Source: Alphaproteobacteria bacterium (lineage in GTDB: Bacteria > Pseudomonadota > Alphaproteobacteria > UBA8366 > GCA-2717185). From it: a stretch of 64,000 bases of DNA. The stretch lies in NCBI GenBank assembly GCA_040905865.1, contig JBBDQU010000080.1, positions 1 through 64,000 of the forward strand, read 5' to 3'. The first letter of the stretch is position 1, and each line of letters opens with the position of its first letter. The notes under the pieces are model-generated. The model searched no databases. It was given only the letters and a program-made list of their open reading frames with translations, and was not told the origin of the DNA. The position numbers and the translations under genes are program-made. Positions 17,561 through 27,702 of the stretch are shown here, one piece after another.

Positions 17561-18668
17561 CCCGGGCGACGAATATTACATGCGTGCGGCGCTGTCTCTG
17601 GCGCGACGCGGACTGGGCGCCGTTTGGCCCAATCCGGCGGTGGGATGCGTCATCGTCGCCGATGGCCGTGTCGTGGGCCGGGGCTGGACCCAGCCGGGCG
17701 GACGCCCGCATGCGGAAACCGAGGCGCTGGCGCGGGCCGGCGCGAAGGCGGCCGGCGCCTGCGCCTATGTCACGCTGGAGCCGTGCAACCATCATGGCAG
17801 GACGCCGCCCTGCAGCGAGGCATTGCTGCAGGCCGGTATCCGGCGGGTCGTGACGGCGCTGGAGGATCCGGATCCCCGGGTCTCGGGCGGCGGCCACGAG
17901 AAACTCCAGGCCGGCGGCGTGACAGTCATCCGCGACGTGCTGCGCGCCGAAGCGGAATTCGTGAATGCGGGGTTCCTGCGGCGTATAAGCGACGGACGGC
18001 CGCTGGTAACCCTTAAGGCGGCAACGACGCTGGATGGCAGGATCGCCGCCGGGGGCGGGGCCAGCAGATGGATCACCGGCCCGGAAGCGCGCGCACGGGG
18101 TCATCTCCTGCGGGCGAGTTATGACGCCATCATGATCGGCGCCGGCACGGCCTGTACGGACGATCCGTCGCTGACCTGCCGGCTGGCGGGGCTGGGGGAC
18201 CGTTCACCGGTCCGTATTGTCCTGGACGGGCGGTTGCGCCTGCCGGTCAACTCGCAGCTTGTGCGCACGGCACGGGAAACGCCGACATGGATTGTCACGC
18301 TGCCGGACGCGGGAAATGCGGACGACTACCGCGGCCGGGGAGTGGAGATTATCGCGGTGGCTGCGGATGCGGCGGGGCGGCCGGACATCCATGCCGCGAT
18401 GCAGGCGGTCGCGGCACGGGGCATCACCCGGCTGCTTGTCGAAGGCGGCGGAACGCTGTCCGGCGCGGTCATAGCCGCCGGGCTTGTCGATCGCATAGTC
18501 TGGTTCCGCACCGCGGGGATCATGGGTGGCGACGGTATTCCGGCAGTGGCTGCCTATGGAATCTCCAGCCCTACCGACATGGCGCGGTTCGCGCGGGTTG
18601 AGGTCATTCCCGTGGGGGCGGATGTGATGGAATTGTTTGAGCGGCGGGACATGCCGCGGAACGGCTGA
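17544..18668 (+). CDS. ribD: Bifunctional diaminohydroxyphosphoribosylaminopyrimidine deaminase / 5-amino-6-(5-phosphoribosylamino)uracil reductase
   Basis: RibD carries out steps two and three of riboflavin synthesis. The N-terminal deaminase has the zinc set H56-A-E58 and C81...C90 ([11 protein letters not shown]). The C-terminal reductase begins around [14 protein letters not shown] and contains the [11 protein letters not shown] motif. I chose the GTG at 17544, inside the end of nrdR, because it gives a normal N-terminus ahead of [10 protein letters not shown]; the ATG at 17580 would trim 12 residues. Length 374 is typical. The sequence [10 protein letters not shown] replaces the more usual GRGxxxL loop. 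Confidence 0.94.
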   Translation: MSTGTDPGDEYYMRAALSLARRGLGAVWPNPAVGCVIVADGRVVGRGWTQPGGRPHAETEALARAGAKAAGACAYVTLEPCNHHGRTPPCSEALLQAGIRRVVTALEDPDPRVSGGGHEKLQAGGVTVIRDVLRAEAEFVNAGFLRRISDGRPLVTLKAATTLDGRIAAGGGASRWITGPEARARGHLLRASYDAIMIGAGTACTDDPSLTCRLAGLGDRSPVRIVLDGRLRLPVNSQLVRTARETPTWIVTLPDAGNADDYRGRGVEIIAVAADAAGRPDIHAAMQAVAARGITRLLVEGGGTLSGAVIAAGLVDRIVWFRTAGIMGGDGIPAVAAYGISSPTDMARFARVEVIPVGADVMELFERRDMPRNG

Positions 18669-18680
18669 TAAAGTAGCGGC

Positions 18681-19277
18681 ATGTTTACAGGACTGATCAT
18701 GGATGTCGGCGCGTTGCGCGCGGCGGACGGCGACAGGGACCGTCGCTTCGTGATCGGCACGGCGTTCGATATGGAAAAGGTCGAAATCGGGGCGTCGATA
18801 GCGTGTTCCGGCGCGTGCCTGACTGTCGTCGAAAAGGGTGGAGACTGGTTTTCCGTCGATGTCTCCGCCGAGACCCTGGCCTGCACCACGCTGGGCAGCT
18901 GGCTTGAGGGGCGCCACATCAACCTGGAACCGTCGCTGCGCCTGGGAGCGGAACTGGGCGGACATCTGGTCCAGGGGCATGTGGACGGCGTGGCGCGGGT
19001 CACGGAGCGCCGGCCCGACGGCGATAGCCTGCGGTTCGAATTCGAGGCGCCGCCCGCGTTTTCCCGCTATATCGCGCGCAAGGGTTCGGTCGCGCTCGAT
19101 GGGGTGTCGCTTACCGTGAACGAGGTGGACGGCAGCCGCTTCGGCGTGAACATCATCCCCCATACCGCGGAAAAAACGACATTCGGGACGCTTCGGACGG
19201 GCGACAACGTTAATCTTGAGGTAGACCTCCTCGCCCGATATGTTGCGCGGCTTCATTCGGATATGACTGAAGCGTGA
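18681..19277 (+). CDS. ribE: Riboflavin synthase alpha subunit
   Basis: The 198-residue protein dismutates two 6,7-dimethyl-8-ribityllumazines to riboflavin. It shows the internal duplication of the family: MFTGLI at the N-terminus, ACSGACLTVV in the first barrel, GGHLVQGHVDGV between them, and SVALDGVSLTVNEV in the second. It starts 12 nt after ribD and is followed by ribBA in the same operon. Confidence 0.95.
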   Translation: MFTGLIMDVGALRAADGDRDRRFVIGTAFDMEKVEIGASIACSGACLTVVEKGGDWFSVDVSAETLACTTLGSWLEGRHINLEPSLRLGAELGGHLVQGHVDGVARVTERRPDGDSLRFEFEAPPAFSRYIARKGSVALDGVSLTVNEVDGSRFGVNIIPHTAEKTTFGTLRTGDNVNLEVDLLARYVARLHSDMTEA

Positions 19278-19322
19278 TGACGCTGTCCGGCAAACGATGG
19301 CACTGGCGAGGCGAGTAATAAA

Positions 19323-20462
19323 GTGGCTTTCAGCGACTACAAGCATTCCATTGACGAACTGATCGAGGACGCGCGCAACGGCCGGATGTTCATCCTGGTC
19401 GATGACGAGGATCGCGAAAATGAAGGCGATCTGGTCATTCCGGCGCAGATGGCGACCCCGGACGTCATCAATTTCATGGCCAAACACGGCCGCGGGCTGA
19501 TCTGCCTCGCGATGACACGGGAACGCATCGCGCAGCTTGGCCTGCCGCTCCTGCCGCAGCAGAATTCGAGCCGTCTGGAAACCGCCTTCACCGTTTCGAT
19601 TGAGGCGCGGGAAGGGGTTACGACCGGCATTTCGGCCCCGGACCGGGCGCGTACCATCGCGGTCGCCATCGACCCGACCAAGGGCGGCGCGGATATCGCG
19701 ACGCCGGGACACGTGTTTCCGCTGATGGCCCGCGACGGCGGCGTGCTGGTGCGGATCGGGCATACGGAGGCGTCGGTCGATATCGCCCGTCTCGCCGGAC
19801 TGAACCCCTCAGGCGTGATCTGCGAGATCATGAACGATGACGGCACCATGGCACGCCGCGAAGACCTCGTGAAGTTCGCGCAGTTCCACGGACTGAAAAT
19901 AGGCACTATCGCGGATCTGATCGCCTATCGTCGCCGTCACGACCGCACGATAGAACGGGTTGCCGAAACGACGCTGAAGAGCCGGCATGGCGGCGACTGG
20001 AACCTCTATGTCTATGCGAACAAGGTCACCTATTCGGAACATGTCGTCCTGGTGAAAGGGGACCTGGCCGGCGATGAGCCGCCGCTGGTGCGGATGCATG
20101 CGGTCAATCTGTTCCAGGACGCGCTGGGCGAAATCGCCAATGGCGAGACCGGCCCCCTGCATGGCGCAATGAAGCTGATCGGCGAGGTGGGGCGCGGCGT
20201 GGTCGTGGTCCTGCGGGAGTGGTATCCCACACTCATTTCCGATACGGTCCATGCGGCGAACGGCGAGTCCGCAAAAGCGGTTGTCCAGCATCCCGCGGAA
20301 TTGCGTGATTATGGCATCGGGGCGCAGATCCTCCTGGATCTGGGCGTTCACAACATGATCCTGCTGTCGAACTCGCGGAAGAAAATTATCGGTATCGAAG
20401 GGTATGACCTGAACGTGGTCAGCCAGCGCTCCATTCCCGTTGCACTATCGGATGATCAATAA
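19323..20462 (+). CDS. ribB: 3,4-dihydroxy-2-butanone 4-phosphate synthase with degenerate GTP cyclohydrolase II-like domain
   Basis: The 379-residue protein has two parts. Residues 1 to about 205 are a complete RibB: DDEDRENEGD for metal and substrate, HGRGLICLAM, and GHTEASVDIARLAGL. It makes the four-carbon precursor of riboflavin. The rest aligns with GTP cyclohydrolase II, but where active enzymes have RVHSECLTGD and CDC zinc cysteines this one reads RMHAVNLFQDALG, so the zinc site is gone. The C-terminal half is therefore probably not a cyclohydrolase, as in other RibB proteins with an inactive RibA-like tail. GTG start; its stop shares one base with the ribH start. Confidence 0.92.
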   Translation: MAFSDYKHSIDELIEDARNGRMFILVDDEDRENEGDLVIPAQMATPDVINFMAKHGRGLICLAMTRERIAQLGLPLLPQQNSSRLETAFTVSIEAREGVTTGISAPDRARTIAVAIDPTKGGADIATPGHVFPLMARDGGVLVRIGHTEASVDIARLAGLNPSGVICEIMNDDGTMARREDLVKFAQFHGLKIGTIADLIAYRRRHDRTIERVAETTLKSRHGGDWNLYVYANKVTYSEHVVLVKGDLAGDEPPLVRMHAVNLFQDALGEIANGETGPLHGAMKLIGEVGRGVVVVLREWYPTLISDTVHAANGESAKAVVQHPAELRDYGIGAQILLDLGVHNMILLSNSRKKIIGIEGYDLNVVSQRSIPVALSDDQ

Positions 20463-20923
20463 TGACTGACGCCGCCCCGCATATCATGATCGTCGAAGCC
20501 CGGTTCTACGATGACCTGGCCGATGAAATGGCGCTTGGCGCGATTGCCGCGCTGGAGGCCGCGGGGGCGACGCATGAACGTTTTGCCGTGCCCGGCGCAT
20601 TCGAAATCCCCGCCACGATCCGCTTCGCGATGGCGGCCAGCGGCTCGGCGGAAGGGGGGCGGAAATTTGACGGGTATGTCGCCCTTGGCTGCGTCATCCG
20701 CGGCGAGACGACGCATTATGATTATGTTTGCCAGGAAAGCGCACGGGCGCTGCAGAATCTGGCGACGGAACGGCTTGCGGCCATCGGTTACGGTATCCTG
20801 ACCTGCGAGACAGGCGAGCAGGCTTGGGCGCGGGCCGCCCGGGACCGGGGAAACAAGGGGGCCGCGGCGGTGGAGGCCTGTCTGGCGATGGTCGCGTTGC
20901 GCAGCCGCTTTCAATTGACATGA
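20462..20923 (+). CDS. ribH: 6,7-dimethyl-8-ribityllumazine synthase
   Basis: The 153-residue protein condenses the RibB and RibD products to lumazine. Landmarks are EARFYDDL at the N-terminus, VPGAFEIP, GCVIRGETTHYDYVC and the C-terminal GNKGAAAVEACLAM. It starts in a TAATG overlap with ribB and ends in an ATGA overlap with nusB, so it is in the middle of a tightly coupled operon. The first strand is shorter than in many relatives. Confidence 0.95.
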   Translation: MTDAAPHIMIVEARFYDDLADEMALGAIAALEAAGATHERFAVPGAFEIPATIRFAMAASGSAEGGRKFDGYVALGCVIRGETTHYDYVCQESARALQNLATERLAAIGYGILTCETGEQAWARAARDRGNKGAAAVEACLAMVALRSRFQLT

Positions 20924-21426
20924 CGCGAAAACCGACCGTTTCCAAGGGCAAGCGGCGCAGCGCCGCGCGCCTTGCGGCCGTACAGGCACTGTATCAGCTC
21001 GAACTGGCCGGTGGGGTGGCGGAAACCGTTGTCGGCGAGTTCAACCGCTACCGCTTCGGCGGCGAACTGGATGGCCAGCAGCTCGTGGAGGCCGATCCCG
21101 CGCTGTTCGGCGAACTGGTGCTGGGCGTGATGCAGCGCCGCGACGAAATCGACGAGCGGTTGAAATCGGTCCTGCAGGGGGACTGGGATTTTTCCAGCCT
21201 GGAACTGCTGATACGGGAAATCCTGCGCGCCGGCGCTTTTGAAATCCTGATGCGGCCGGATATCGACCCGCCATTGTCGATCAGCGAATATGTCGATGTC
21301 GCCAAGGCCTTTTTCGAAAAAAGGGAACCGGCGCTGATCAATGGCATTCTCGACCGCCTTGCCCGCGAGACGCGGTCCGGCGAAATGGGAGGCCGGTCGC
21401 GTGACCGAACGACCGAAGCGCAATGA
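20920..21426 (+). CDS. nusB: Transcription antitermination factor NusB
   Basis: NusB binds boxA RNA with NusE and supports rRNA antitermination. The 168-residue protein has the helical RRSAARLAAVQALYQLE N-terminus and the C-terminal block ILRAGAFEILMRPDIDPPLSISEYVDVAKAF followed by INGILDRLAR. It overlaps ribH by 4 nt and thiL by about 26 nt. The gene order ribH-nusB-thiL is widely conserved. Confidence 0.95.
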   Translation: MTRKPTVSKGKRRSAARLAAVQALYQLELAGGVAETVVGEFNRYRFGGELDGQQLVEADPALFGELVLGVMQRRDEIDERLKSVLQGDWDFSSLELLIREILRAGAFEILMRPDIDPPLSISEYVDVAKAFFEKREPALINGILDRLARETRSGEMGGRSRDRTTEAQ

Positions 21427-22390
21427 ATTCGACCGGATCGCAACGTATTTCGCGCCGCTGGCGGCGGGCTTCCCGGGCGCATACGGGCTGACGGACGATG
21501 CGGCGGTCATCGCGCCGGCCATCGGAACGGAGCTTGTCGTCACCACTGATACCATTGTCGCCGGGATTCACTATATCGGCGACGAGGCGCCCGGCCTGGT
21601 CGCTGCCAAGTTGCTGCGGGTCAATCTGTCCGATCTGGCGGCGAAGGGAGCAACGCCGCTCGCCTATACTCTCAATGTCGCGTTCCCGCCGTCGCTGGAC
21701 GATGATTGGGTCGCGGATTTCACGGCCGGTCTGGCGGTGGAGCAGGCTGAATTCGGCATCGCGCTGATCGGCGGCGATTCGGTGTCGACAACGGGTCCGG
21801 TCACGCTGACCCTGACGGCGTTCGGCACGGTTCCCGCCGGCGGCGCAATCCTGCGCAATGGCGCGCGGCCGGGCGATACGGTGTTCGTCAGCGGTTCCAT
21901 CGGCGATGGCGCCCTGGGCCTGAAGGCGCTACAGGACCGCCTTCCCGAACTTTTGCCGGAATACAGGGGCTGCCTGGTCGGGCGATACCAGCGGCCGCAG
22001 CCGCGCTGCATCCTGGGGCCCCGACTTCGGGGCCTCGCGCATGCCGCGGCGGATATCTCTGACGGATTGGTCGCAGATCTGGAGAATATTACCGATGCGT
22101 CCGGCGTTGCCGCCCGAATTTTCGCCGAACGCGTTCCCTTATCGGAGGCGGCGGCCGCTGTATTGCAGGACGATCCGTCATTGCTGGCAAATGTGCTGAC
22201 CGGAGGCGACGACTACGAACTGGTCTTTGCGGCGCCGGATTCGGCGCTGGCGGCGCTGAACGACCTGGCACGGGAAATCGGCGTGCCGGTCACCGCGATC
22301 GGACGCATTGAGGACGGCGATGGCGTGACGGTGCTGGATTCGGCCGGATTGCCGATGGCGCTGACCCGGCTTGGATACACCCATGAATAA
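21401..22390 (+). CDS. thiL: Thiamine-monophosphate kinase
   Basis: ThiL phosphorylates thiamine monophosphate to the active diphosphate. The 329-residue protein contains the ATP/Mg motifs GLTDDAAVI, TTDTIVAGIHY, KLLRVNLSDLAAKGATP and later AADISDGLVADL and TGGDDYELVF. The GTG at 21401 is chosen because a GGGAGG site lies 8 nt upstream, inside the end of nusB. It is the last gene of the riboflavin/nusB run. Confidence 0.94.
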   Translation: MTERPKRNEFDRIATYFAPLAAGFPGAYGLTDDAAVIAPAIGTELVVTTDTIVAGIHYIGDEAPGLVAAKLLRVNLSDLAAKGATPLAYTLNVAFPPSLDDDWVADFTAGLAVEQAEFGIALIGGDSVSTTGPVTLTLTAFGTVPAGGAILRNGARPGDTVFVSGSIGDGALGLKALQDRLPELLPEYRGCLVGRYQRPQPRCILGPRLRGLAHAAADISDGLVADLENITDASGVAARIFAERVPLSEAAAAVLQDDPSLLANVLTGGDDYELVFAAPDSALAALNDLAREIGVPVTAIGRIEDGDGVTVLDSAGLPMALTRLGYTHE

Positions 22391-22470
22391 CGCCCTGTTA
22401 ACCATTCGTATTTTATCCTCGCCATGCTTTTCGTCCATCGAAACAGCCGGCAGGAAAAGGCGCTAACGGC

Positions 22471-22911
22471 ATGAAACTGATCATCGTCATAGTGGTCGTC
22501 GTTCTGGCGCTCGGTGGCGGCGCCGCGTGGTATTTCCTGTTCCGCGATGTCGATGCAAAGGTCGAGGAAACGGTGGTCATGCCGGCCGATCCCCTGTTCG
22601 TCGTGATGGAACCGCTGAGCATGCATGTCATCCGCGGCGGCGGCGTGCAGAAATATATCGTGCTGAATATTACCCTTGAAATGCGCGATGCTGAATCGAA
22701 GGCGCTGGCGGAAAACAAGATGCCGAAGCTGCGCGATGTTTTCATCGACTCGATGACCCGGTATTACGCCAACCTGCCGTCACTGGATGACGGCGTCAAC
22801 GTCAAGGCTGTGAAGAGCCGGTTGATCGAGGCCAGCGGCAGCGCCATCGGCAAGGAGCGGATCATCGACGTGCTGATCCAGAGCGTGTTTGAGCGCCGCG
22901 GCACAAATTAA
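22471..22911 (+). CDS. FliL-like flagellar basal body-associated protein
   Basis: A 146-residue bitopic membrane protein: one N-terminal helix (LIIVIVVVVLALGGGAAWYF) and a periplasmic domain containing YIVLNITLEM and the C-terminal KERIIDVLIQSVFERRG, a pattern of the FliL family. FliL surrounds the flagellar stator. No other flagellar gene is in the window, and in several alphaproteobacteria a FliL-like orphan sits between thiL and hppA, so a non-flagellar role is possible. Confidence 0.75.
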   Translation: MKLIIVIVVVVLALGGGAAWYFLFRDVDAKVEETVVMPADPLFVVMEPLSMHVIRGGGVQKYIVLNITLEMRDAESKALAENKMPKLRDVFIDSMTRYYANLPSLDDGVNVKAVKSRLIEASGSAIGKERIIDVLIQSVFERRGTN

Positions 22912-23041
22912 TACCGGACAACCGCTGTTTGATCCGTATTCGGTTCCCGTGATATGACATCGAAATCTGACCATTGCGGCGCCACAATGCCGCGATGACT
23001 GTATTTTTCTGCATTATCGACCGTCTTCTCATAAATTCCGG

Positions 23042-24250
23042 ATGACCGAATTGGCCGCTCTCCGCCGCGATCCGACCCGTCGAAACGTTCTGCTTCTCGC
23101 CCTGTGCCAGGCGCTGGCGATGAGCGGTTCCTCACTCGTGGCGACGGTTGCGGCGCTGGTGGGCTTCATGCTGGCCGAGGACAAGAGCCTGGCGACCCTG
23201 CCTGTCGCGTGCCAGTTCCTTGCAACCATGATCGGCACCGTCCCCGCGTCGCTGCTGATGCGTCGCGTCGGGCGGCGCGCCGGCTTCACGACCGGGCAGT
23301 GTATCGGATTCGCCGGCACTACCGCCGCGGCGCTGGCGGTGTATTACGAAAGTTTCACGGGATTCGTCTGCGCATCCGCCGTGCTCGGCGTGCATAATGC
23401 GTTCTGGCAGTATTATCGGTTTGCCGCCGCGGATACGGCGACGGTGGCCTATCGCAGCCGGGCCATTTCCTATGTCCTGGCAGGCGGCGTCATCGCCGCG
23501 ATCGTCGGTCCCGAACTGGCGAAGGCGAGCATCGGATTATTCGATCCGGTCCGCTATGCGGGAAACTACGCCTGCGTTGCCGTGTTGATCCTGTGCGCGA
23601 TTTTCGTATTGCAGTTCCTTGACATTCCGCCATTGACAGCGTCCGAGCGGCAGGAGGCCGGGCGGCCGCTGAAACAGATTGCCGCCCAACCCGCCTTTAT
23701 CGTTGCCGCGATGTCCGCCATGTTCGGATACGCCATCATGGTGCTGGCGATGACCGCGACGCCACTGGCGATGATGCATGACGGGCTCAGCTTTGCTGAT
23801 ACCGCTTTCGTGATCGAGTGGCACATTCTGGGCATGTTCGTTCCGAGCTTCTTTACCGGGCACCTGATCAGCCGGTTCGGTGTACTGAATATCATCACCG
23901 TGGGAATTGTTTTAATGTCGGCGGCGGTCCTGGTCAGTATGACGGGCAGCGGGCTGCTGCAGTTCTGGGCGGGGCTGGTGCTGATCGGGCTGGGCTGGAA
24001 CTGCATGTTCGTCGGCGGGTCGACGTTGCTGACTGAATGCTATACGCCCGCGGAGCGTGGCAAGGTGCAGGCGCTCAACGATTTTCTCGTCTTCTCCGCT
24101 GTTGCGGGCGCCAGTTTTTCCTCCGGACAGATTCTCTATTATTCGGGATGGGCGTGGATAAATTTCGCCATGCTGGGCCCGATGGCGCTTGTGCTGCTTG
24201 CGACAATCTGGTTACGGGTTTGGCAAGGCCGCACCCGGATTGCCGCCTGA
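23042..24250 (+). CDS. MFS transporter
   Basis: A 402-residue protein with about twelve hydrophobic segments and the MFS loop motif LLMRRVGRRAGFTTGQ between helices 2 and 3. It ends with a basic tail (WLRVWQGRTRIAA). It looks like a drug/metabolite exporter of the type annotated as MFS transporter near hppA, but the substrate is unknown. It is flanked by fliL-like and hppA genes on the same strand with gaps above 100 nt on both sides, so it may have its own promoter. Confidence 0.88.
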   Translation: MTELAALRRDPTRRNVLLLALCQALAMSGSSLVATVAALVGFMLAEDKSLATLPVACQFLATMIGTVPASLLMRRVGRRAGFTTGQCIGFAGTTAAALAVYYESFTGFVCASAVLGVHNAFWQYYRFAAADTATVAYRSRAISYVLAGGVIAAIVGPELAKASIGLFDPVRYAGNYACVAVLILCAIFVLQFLDIPPLTASERQEAGRPLKQIAAQPAFIVAAMSAMFGYAIMVLAMTATPLAMMHDGLSFADTAFVIEWHILGMFVPSFFTGHLISRFGVLNIITVGIVLMSAAVLVSMTGSGLLQFWAGLVLIGLGWNCMFVGGSTLLTECYTPAERGKVQALNDFLVFSAVAGASFSSGQILYYSGWAWINFAMLGPMALVLLATIWLRVWQGRTRIAA

Positions 24251-24439
24251 CGGGTCGGGAGCCGCGGGACTGCCCGGATTTCGGGCAATTCTCCGATTTC
24301 GTATCGCCAGTTGCCTTTCAAAGGCCGTTCTGGCATGTTCCGCCCGGTTTTTTGGGCCGGCGCTGATTCGGGACTGCGGTTCCTGATCGTTTCCGGTGGG
24401 TGTGCATCATCTTCAAACAAGAATAAGGAATGGGACGAT

Positions 24440-26536
24440 ATGCTCTGGATCGTCATCGGTTGCGGCGTATTCGCGCTGCTCTATGGGGCCTACGCAGGTA
24501 ATGCGGTGCTCAACGCCAGTGCGGGTAACGCCCGTATGCAGGAAATTGCCGCGGCAATTCAGGAAGGCGCCGCTGCCTACCTGAACCGGCAGTACACGAC
24601 AATCGCGTTTGTTGGCGTCATAATCGCTGTCCTGGTCTGGCTGTTGCTGGGCCTGCATTCGGCAATCGGCTTCGTTATCGGTTCCGTACTGTCCGGCGCC
24701 GCCGGGTATATCGGCATGCATATATCGGTGCGCGCCAATGTGCGCACGGCGGAAGGCGCGAGGCAGGGGCTGGCGACGGGACTCGATCTCGCGTTCAAGT
24801 CGGGTGCGGTCACGGGCATGCTGGTGGCCGGTCTGGCGCTGCTGGGTATCGCCTGTTTCTACAAACTTCTGCTGACCCTCGGCGTCGGCGGGCGTGACCT
24901 CGTCGGTCCGCTGGTCGCGCTGGGCTTCGGCGCCTCGCTGATTTCGATCTTTGCCCGTCTTGGCGGCGGTATCTTCACCAAGGGTGCGGATGTCGGCGCC
25001 GACCTTGTCGGTAAGGTCGAAGCGGGCATTCCCGAAGACGATCCGCGGAACCCCGCGGTGATTGCCGATAACGTCGGCGATAATGTCGGCGACTGCGCGG
25101 GCATGGCGGCCGACCTGTTCGAAACCTATGTCGTTTCGATGGTGGCCACGATGGTTCTGGGGTTGCTCTTTTTCGTCGGCGAGCAACAGGAAGCGTTCCT
25201 GCTGTATCCGCTGATGATCGGCGGCGTGTGCATCGTGACCTCGGTAATTTCGACGTTCTTCGTGAAGCTGGGCGCCAGCCAGAACATCATGGGCGCGTTG
25301 TACAAGGGCTTCATCGTCTGCGCGGTTCTTTCCGCGATTGCCCTGTACCCGGTAACCAGCTTTGTGCTGGGCATGGACACGGCGTTTGACGTCCTTGGCG
25401 CCTCGTTCACCGGCATGAACCTGTTTATCTGCGGGCTGACCGGCCTGATTGTGACGGGGTTGATCATCTGGGTCACCGAATATTATACCTCGACCGACTA
25501 CCGCCCCGTGCGGGCAATCGCCAAAGCGTCTGAAACCGGTCACGGCACGAACGTCATTCAGGGGCTGGCCATTTCCATGGAGGCGACGGCTGTTCCGGCA
25601 CTGATTATCTGTGCGGCAATCATCGTCACCTACCTGCAGGCGGGACTTGTCGGGATCGCCATCGCGGTGACGGCAATGCTTGCGCTTGCCGGCATGGTCG
25701 TGGCGCTGGATGCCTACGGTCCGGTGACGGACAATGCCGGCGGCATCGCCGAAATGGCGGAGATGGAAGAGGACGTCCGCAAGACGACCGATGCCCTGGA
25801 CGCCGTTGGCAATACCACCAAGGCAGTGACCAAGGGATACGCGATCGGTTCCGCCGGCCTGGGTGCGCTGGTTCTGTTCGCGGCGTATACGCAGGACCTG
25901 CAGTACTTCATCGCCAATGCGGCCGAGTTTCCGTATTTCGCGGGCGTCGTGCTGGACTTCTCGCTGTCTAATCCCTTCGTGGTTGTCGGCCTCTTCGTTG
26001 GCGGCATGCTGCCCTATCTTTTCGGGGCGATGGGCATGATGGCTGTCGGTCGTGCGGCCGGTTCGGTCGTGATCGAAGTGCGCCGGCAGTTCCGGGAAAT
26101 TCCCGGGATCATGGAAGGCACGGGCAAGCCGGAATACGGCACCTGCGTCGACCTGCTGACCAAGGCGGCGATCAAGGAAATGATCGTTCCGTCGCTGTTG
26201 CCGGTTCTGGCGCCGATTGTGGTGTTCGGTGTCGTCCTGTTGATTGCCGGAAAATCCGCCGCGTTCTCGTCATTGGGCGCGATGCTGCTGGGCGTCATTG
26301 TCACGGGCCTGTTCCTGGCCATTTCCATGACCGCCGGTGGCGGCGCCTGGGACAACGCCAAGAAGTATATCGAGGATGGCAATCACGGCGGCAAGGGCTC
26401 CGATGCCCACCATGCCGCGGTAACGGGCGATACGGTCGGCGATCCCTACAAGGATACGGCCGGTCCCGCGGTGAACCCGATGATCAAGATCACAAATATC
26501 GTCGCGTTGCTGCTGCTCTCCATGCTTGCGCACTGA
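24440..26536 (+). CDS. hppA: Membrane-bound proton-translocating pyrophosphatase, K+-independent type
   Basis: The 698-residue polytopic enzyme couples pyrophosphate hydrolysis to proton pumping. The substrate motif [26 protein letters not shown]-type block starts at about residue 181, followed by [21 protein letters not shown]. Residues K461 and T464 in [10 protein letters not shown] are those of K+-independent H+-pumping enzymes such as that of Rhodospirillum rubrum. The ATG at 24440 is supported by AAGGAA upstream; the longer frame to 24311 lacks family similarity. A GC-rich hairpin follows the stop. Confidence 0.95.
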   Translation: MLWIVIGCGVFALLYGAYAGNAVLNASAGNARMQEIAAAIQEGAAAYLNRQYTTIAFVGVIIAVLVWLLLGLHSAIGFVIGSVLSGAAGYIGMHISVRANVRTAEGARQGLATGLDLAFKSGAVTGMLVAGLALLGIACFYKLLLTLGVGGRDLVGPLVALGFGASLISIFARLGGGIFTKGADVGADLVGKVEAGIPEDDPRNPAVIADNVGDNVGDCAGMAADLFETYVVSMVATMVLGLLFFVGEQQEAFLLYPLMIGGVCIVTSVISTFFVKLGASQNIMGALYKGFIVCAVLSAIALYPVTSFVLGMDTAFDVLGASFTGMNLFICGLTGLIVTGLIIWVTEYYTSTDYRPVRAIAKASETGHGTNVIQGLAISMEATAVPALIICAAIIVTYLQAGLVGIAIAVTAMLALAGMVVALDAYGPVTDNAGGIAEMAEMEEDVRKTTDALDAVGNTTKAVTKGYAIGSAGLGALVLFAAYTQDLQYFIANAAEFPYFAGVVLDFSLSNPFVVVGLFVGGMLPYLFGAMGMMAVGRAAGSVVIEVRRQFREIPGIMEGTGKPEYGTCVDLLTKAAIKEMIVPSLLPVLAPIVVFGVVLLIAGKSAAFSSLGAMLLGVIVTGLFLAISMTAGGGAWDNAKKYIEDGNHGGKGSDAHHAAVTGDTVGDPYKDTAGPAVNPMIKITNIVALLLLSMLAH

Positions 26537-26549
26537 AGACCATGAAACA

Positions 26550-26576
26550 GGCGGGGCCGCCGGAAGCGGTCCCGCC
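26550..26576 (+). terminator. Terminator-like hairpin after hppA
   Basis: GGCGGGGCCGC (26550-26560) pairs with GCGGTCCCGCC (26566-26576) with one G-U pair and a 5-nt loop. It lies 13 nt after the hppA stop and 11 nt before the end of the convergent bamE gene. There is no T-run, so intrinsic termination is uncertain. Confidence 0.45.
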
Positions 26577-26587
26577 GTTGCACCGGA

Positions 26588-27046
26588 CTACTGGGACGGC
26601 GGGGTTCTGCCGAATCGGCCGATATTACCGAGGAATTGTTCGATTATCGAAAGTTCATTGCCGGATGTCGGCGTTTCCCGCTCGACCATATCAATTTCGC
26701 GCAAATCGTCCCTGTCATACTGCTGGATCGCCTGAACGGTATTTTGATCGTCGAAGTAAATCGCGACTACCTGCTGGTCGACGACTTCTTCATCGAAAAA
26801 GGCAAGTTTCTCCGTCTTCCGGCTGATGTAATACCATATTTTGTCATCAAAGACCCCAAGTGTGGACGGTGAGCCCAGGATTTCGAGGACATCCTCACGC
26901 GTTTGCTCGCCGACAACGATTTTTTCAAGTTGCTCCGCACGGGGCAGGTTGCCCCGAACGGCGACACGCGGCGCGCAGGCAGACAGGGCCGTGGCGACGA
27001 GAACCAGGGCGATGAGGGCTTTGACTCCGGCTTTACGGATAACCAT
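26588..27046 (-). CDS. bamE: Outer membrane protein assembly factor BamE
   Basis: A 152-residue lipoprotein with a signal peptide and lipobox LSAC (C24) and a SmpA/OmlA domain: IVVGEQTREDVLEILGSPSTLGVFDDKIWYYISR. BamE is a subunit of the BAM complex that inserts outer membrane beta-barrels. The 40-residue C-terminal tail after ERETPTSG contains a conserved-looking IIEQFLGNIGRF, typical of alphaproteobacterial versions. It is divergent from the cytochrome bc1 chaperone gene. Confidence 0.92.
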   Translation of the reverse strand: MVIRKAGVKALIALVLVATALSACAPRVAVRGNLPRAEQLEKIVVGEQTREDVLEILGSPSTLGVFDDKIWYYISRKTEKLAFFDEEVVDQQVVAIYFDDQNTVQAIQQYDRDDLREIDMVERETPTSGNELSIIEQFLGNIGRFGRTPPSQ

Positions 27047-27150
27047 GTTTTACAGGCCTGGTAAAATTCTGCGGATGGGAAACGGTGTCAAAATTGCACC
27101 GGGCCCGGAAAGTGTCAACGCATTGCGGCGGCTCGGGGTATAGTCATTCG

Positions 27151-27702
27151 ATGGATTTGTCGTTCTCAAAGCTGTTCCGTGTTTCGGACCTCGACATGGC
27201 ATCCTATCGCCTGTACCAGGCGACGGTGGATCAGGCGCGGAAAGCCGTGTTCTATGAGGCTTGGGGCGTACCCGATACGCCCGTGGGGCGCTTCGATTCA
27301 ATCGTCCTGCATTGCTTTCTTGTCCTGAACAGGCTGAAGCAGGACGCGGCAGCGACCTCATTTGCCCGGAAGTACAGCGGCGCGATTTTCGACGACATGG
27401 ACCGAAACCTTCGGGAAATGGGCGTCGGGGACCTGAGCGTCGGCAAGAAGGTAAGAAAACTGGCGGAAGGCTTTTACGGCCGTTCAGCCGCCTACGCCAA
27501 AGCCCTTGAGGCCGGTGAACCGCATGTTGCCGAGACGCTGAATCGCAACCTTTATGGCGACAACGGCGCTTGCCCTGATACGGCCGTAATAAACGCCGTG
27601 GCGGCCTATGTAACGGCGTCGGTACAGGCGCTTGACGCGCAGGCGCTGGACGCCCTCATGGCTGGCCGCGTTAGATTCGCCCTGCTACCCGGAGAAAACT
27701 AG
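27151..27702 (+). CDS. Ubiquinol-cytochrome c chaperone family protein
   Basis: The 183-residue protein matches the CBP3/UQCC1 family that helps cytochrome b assembly into the bc1 complex. Visible features are LYQATVDQARKAVFYEAWGVPDTPVGRFD followed by FDDMDRNLREMGVGDLSVGKKVRKLAEGFYGR. The ATG at 27151 gives the normal N-terminus. It is immediately followed by the DUF177 gene (stop and start touching), as in many alphaproteobacteria. Confidence 0.92.
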   Translation: MDLSFSKLFRVSDLDMASYRLYQATVDQARKAVFYEAWGVPDTPVGRFDSIVLHCFLVLNRLKQDAAATSFARKYSGAIFDDMDRNLREMGVGDLSVGKKVRKLAEGFYGRSAAYAKALEAGEPHVAETLNRNLYGDNGACPDTAVINAVAAYVTASVQALDAQALDALMAGRVRFALLPGEN

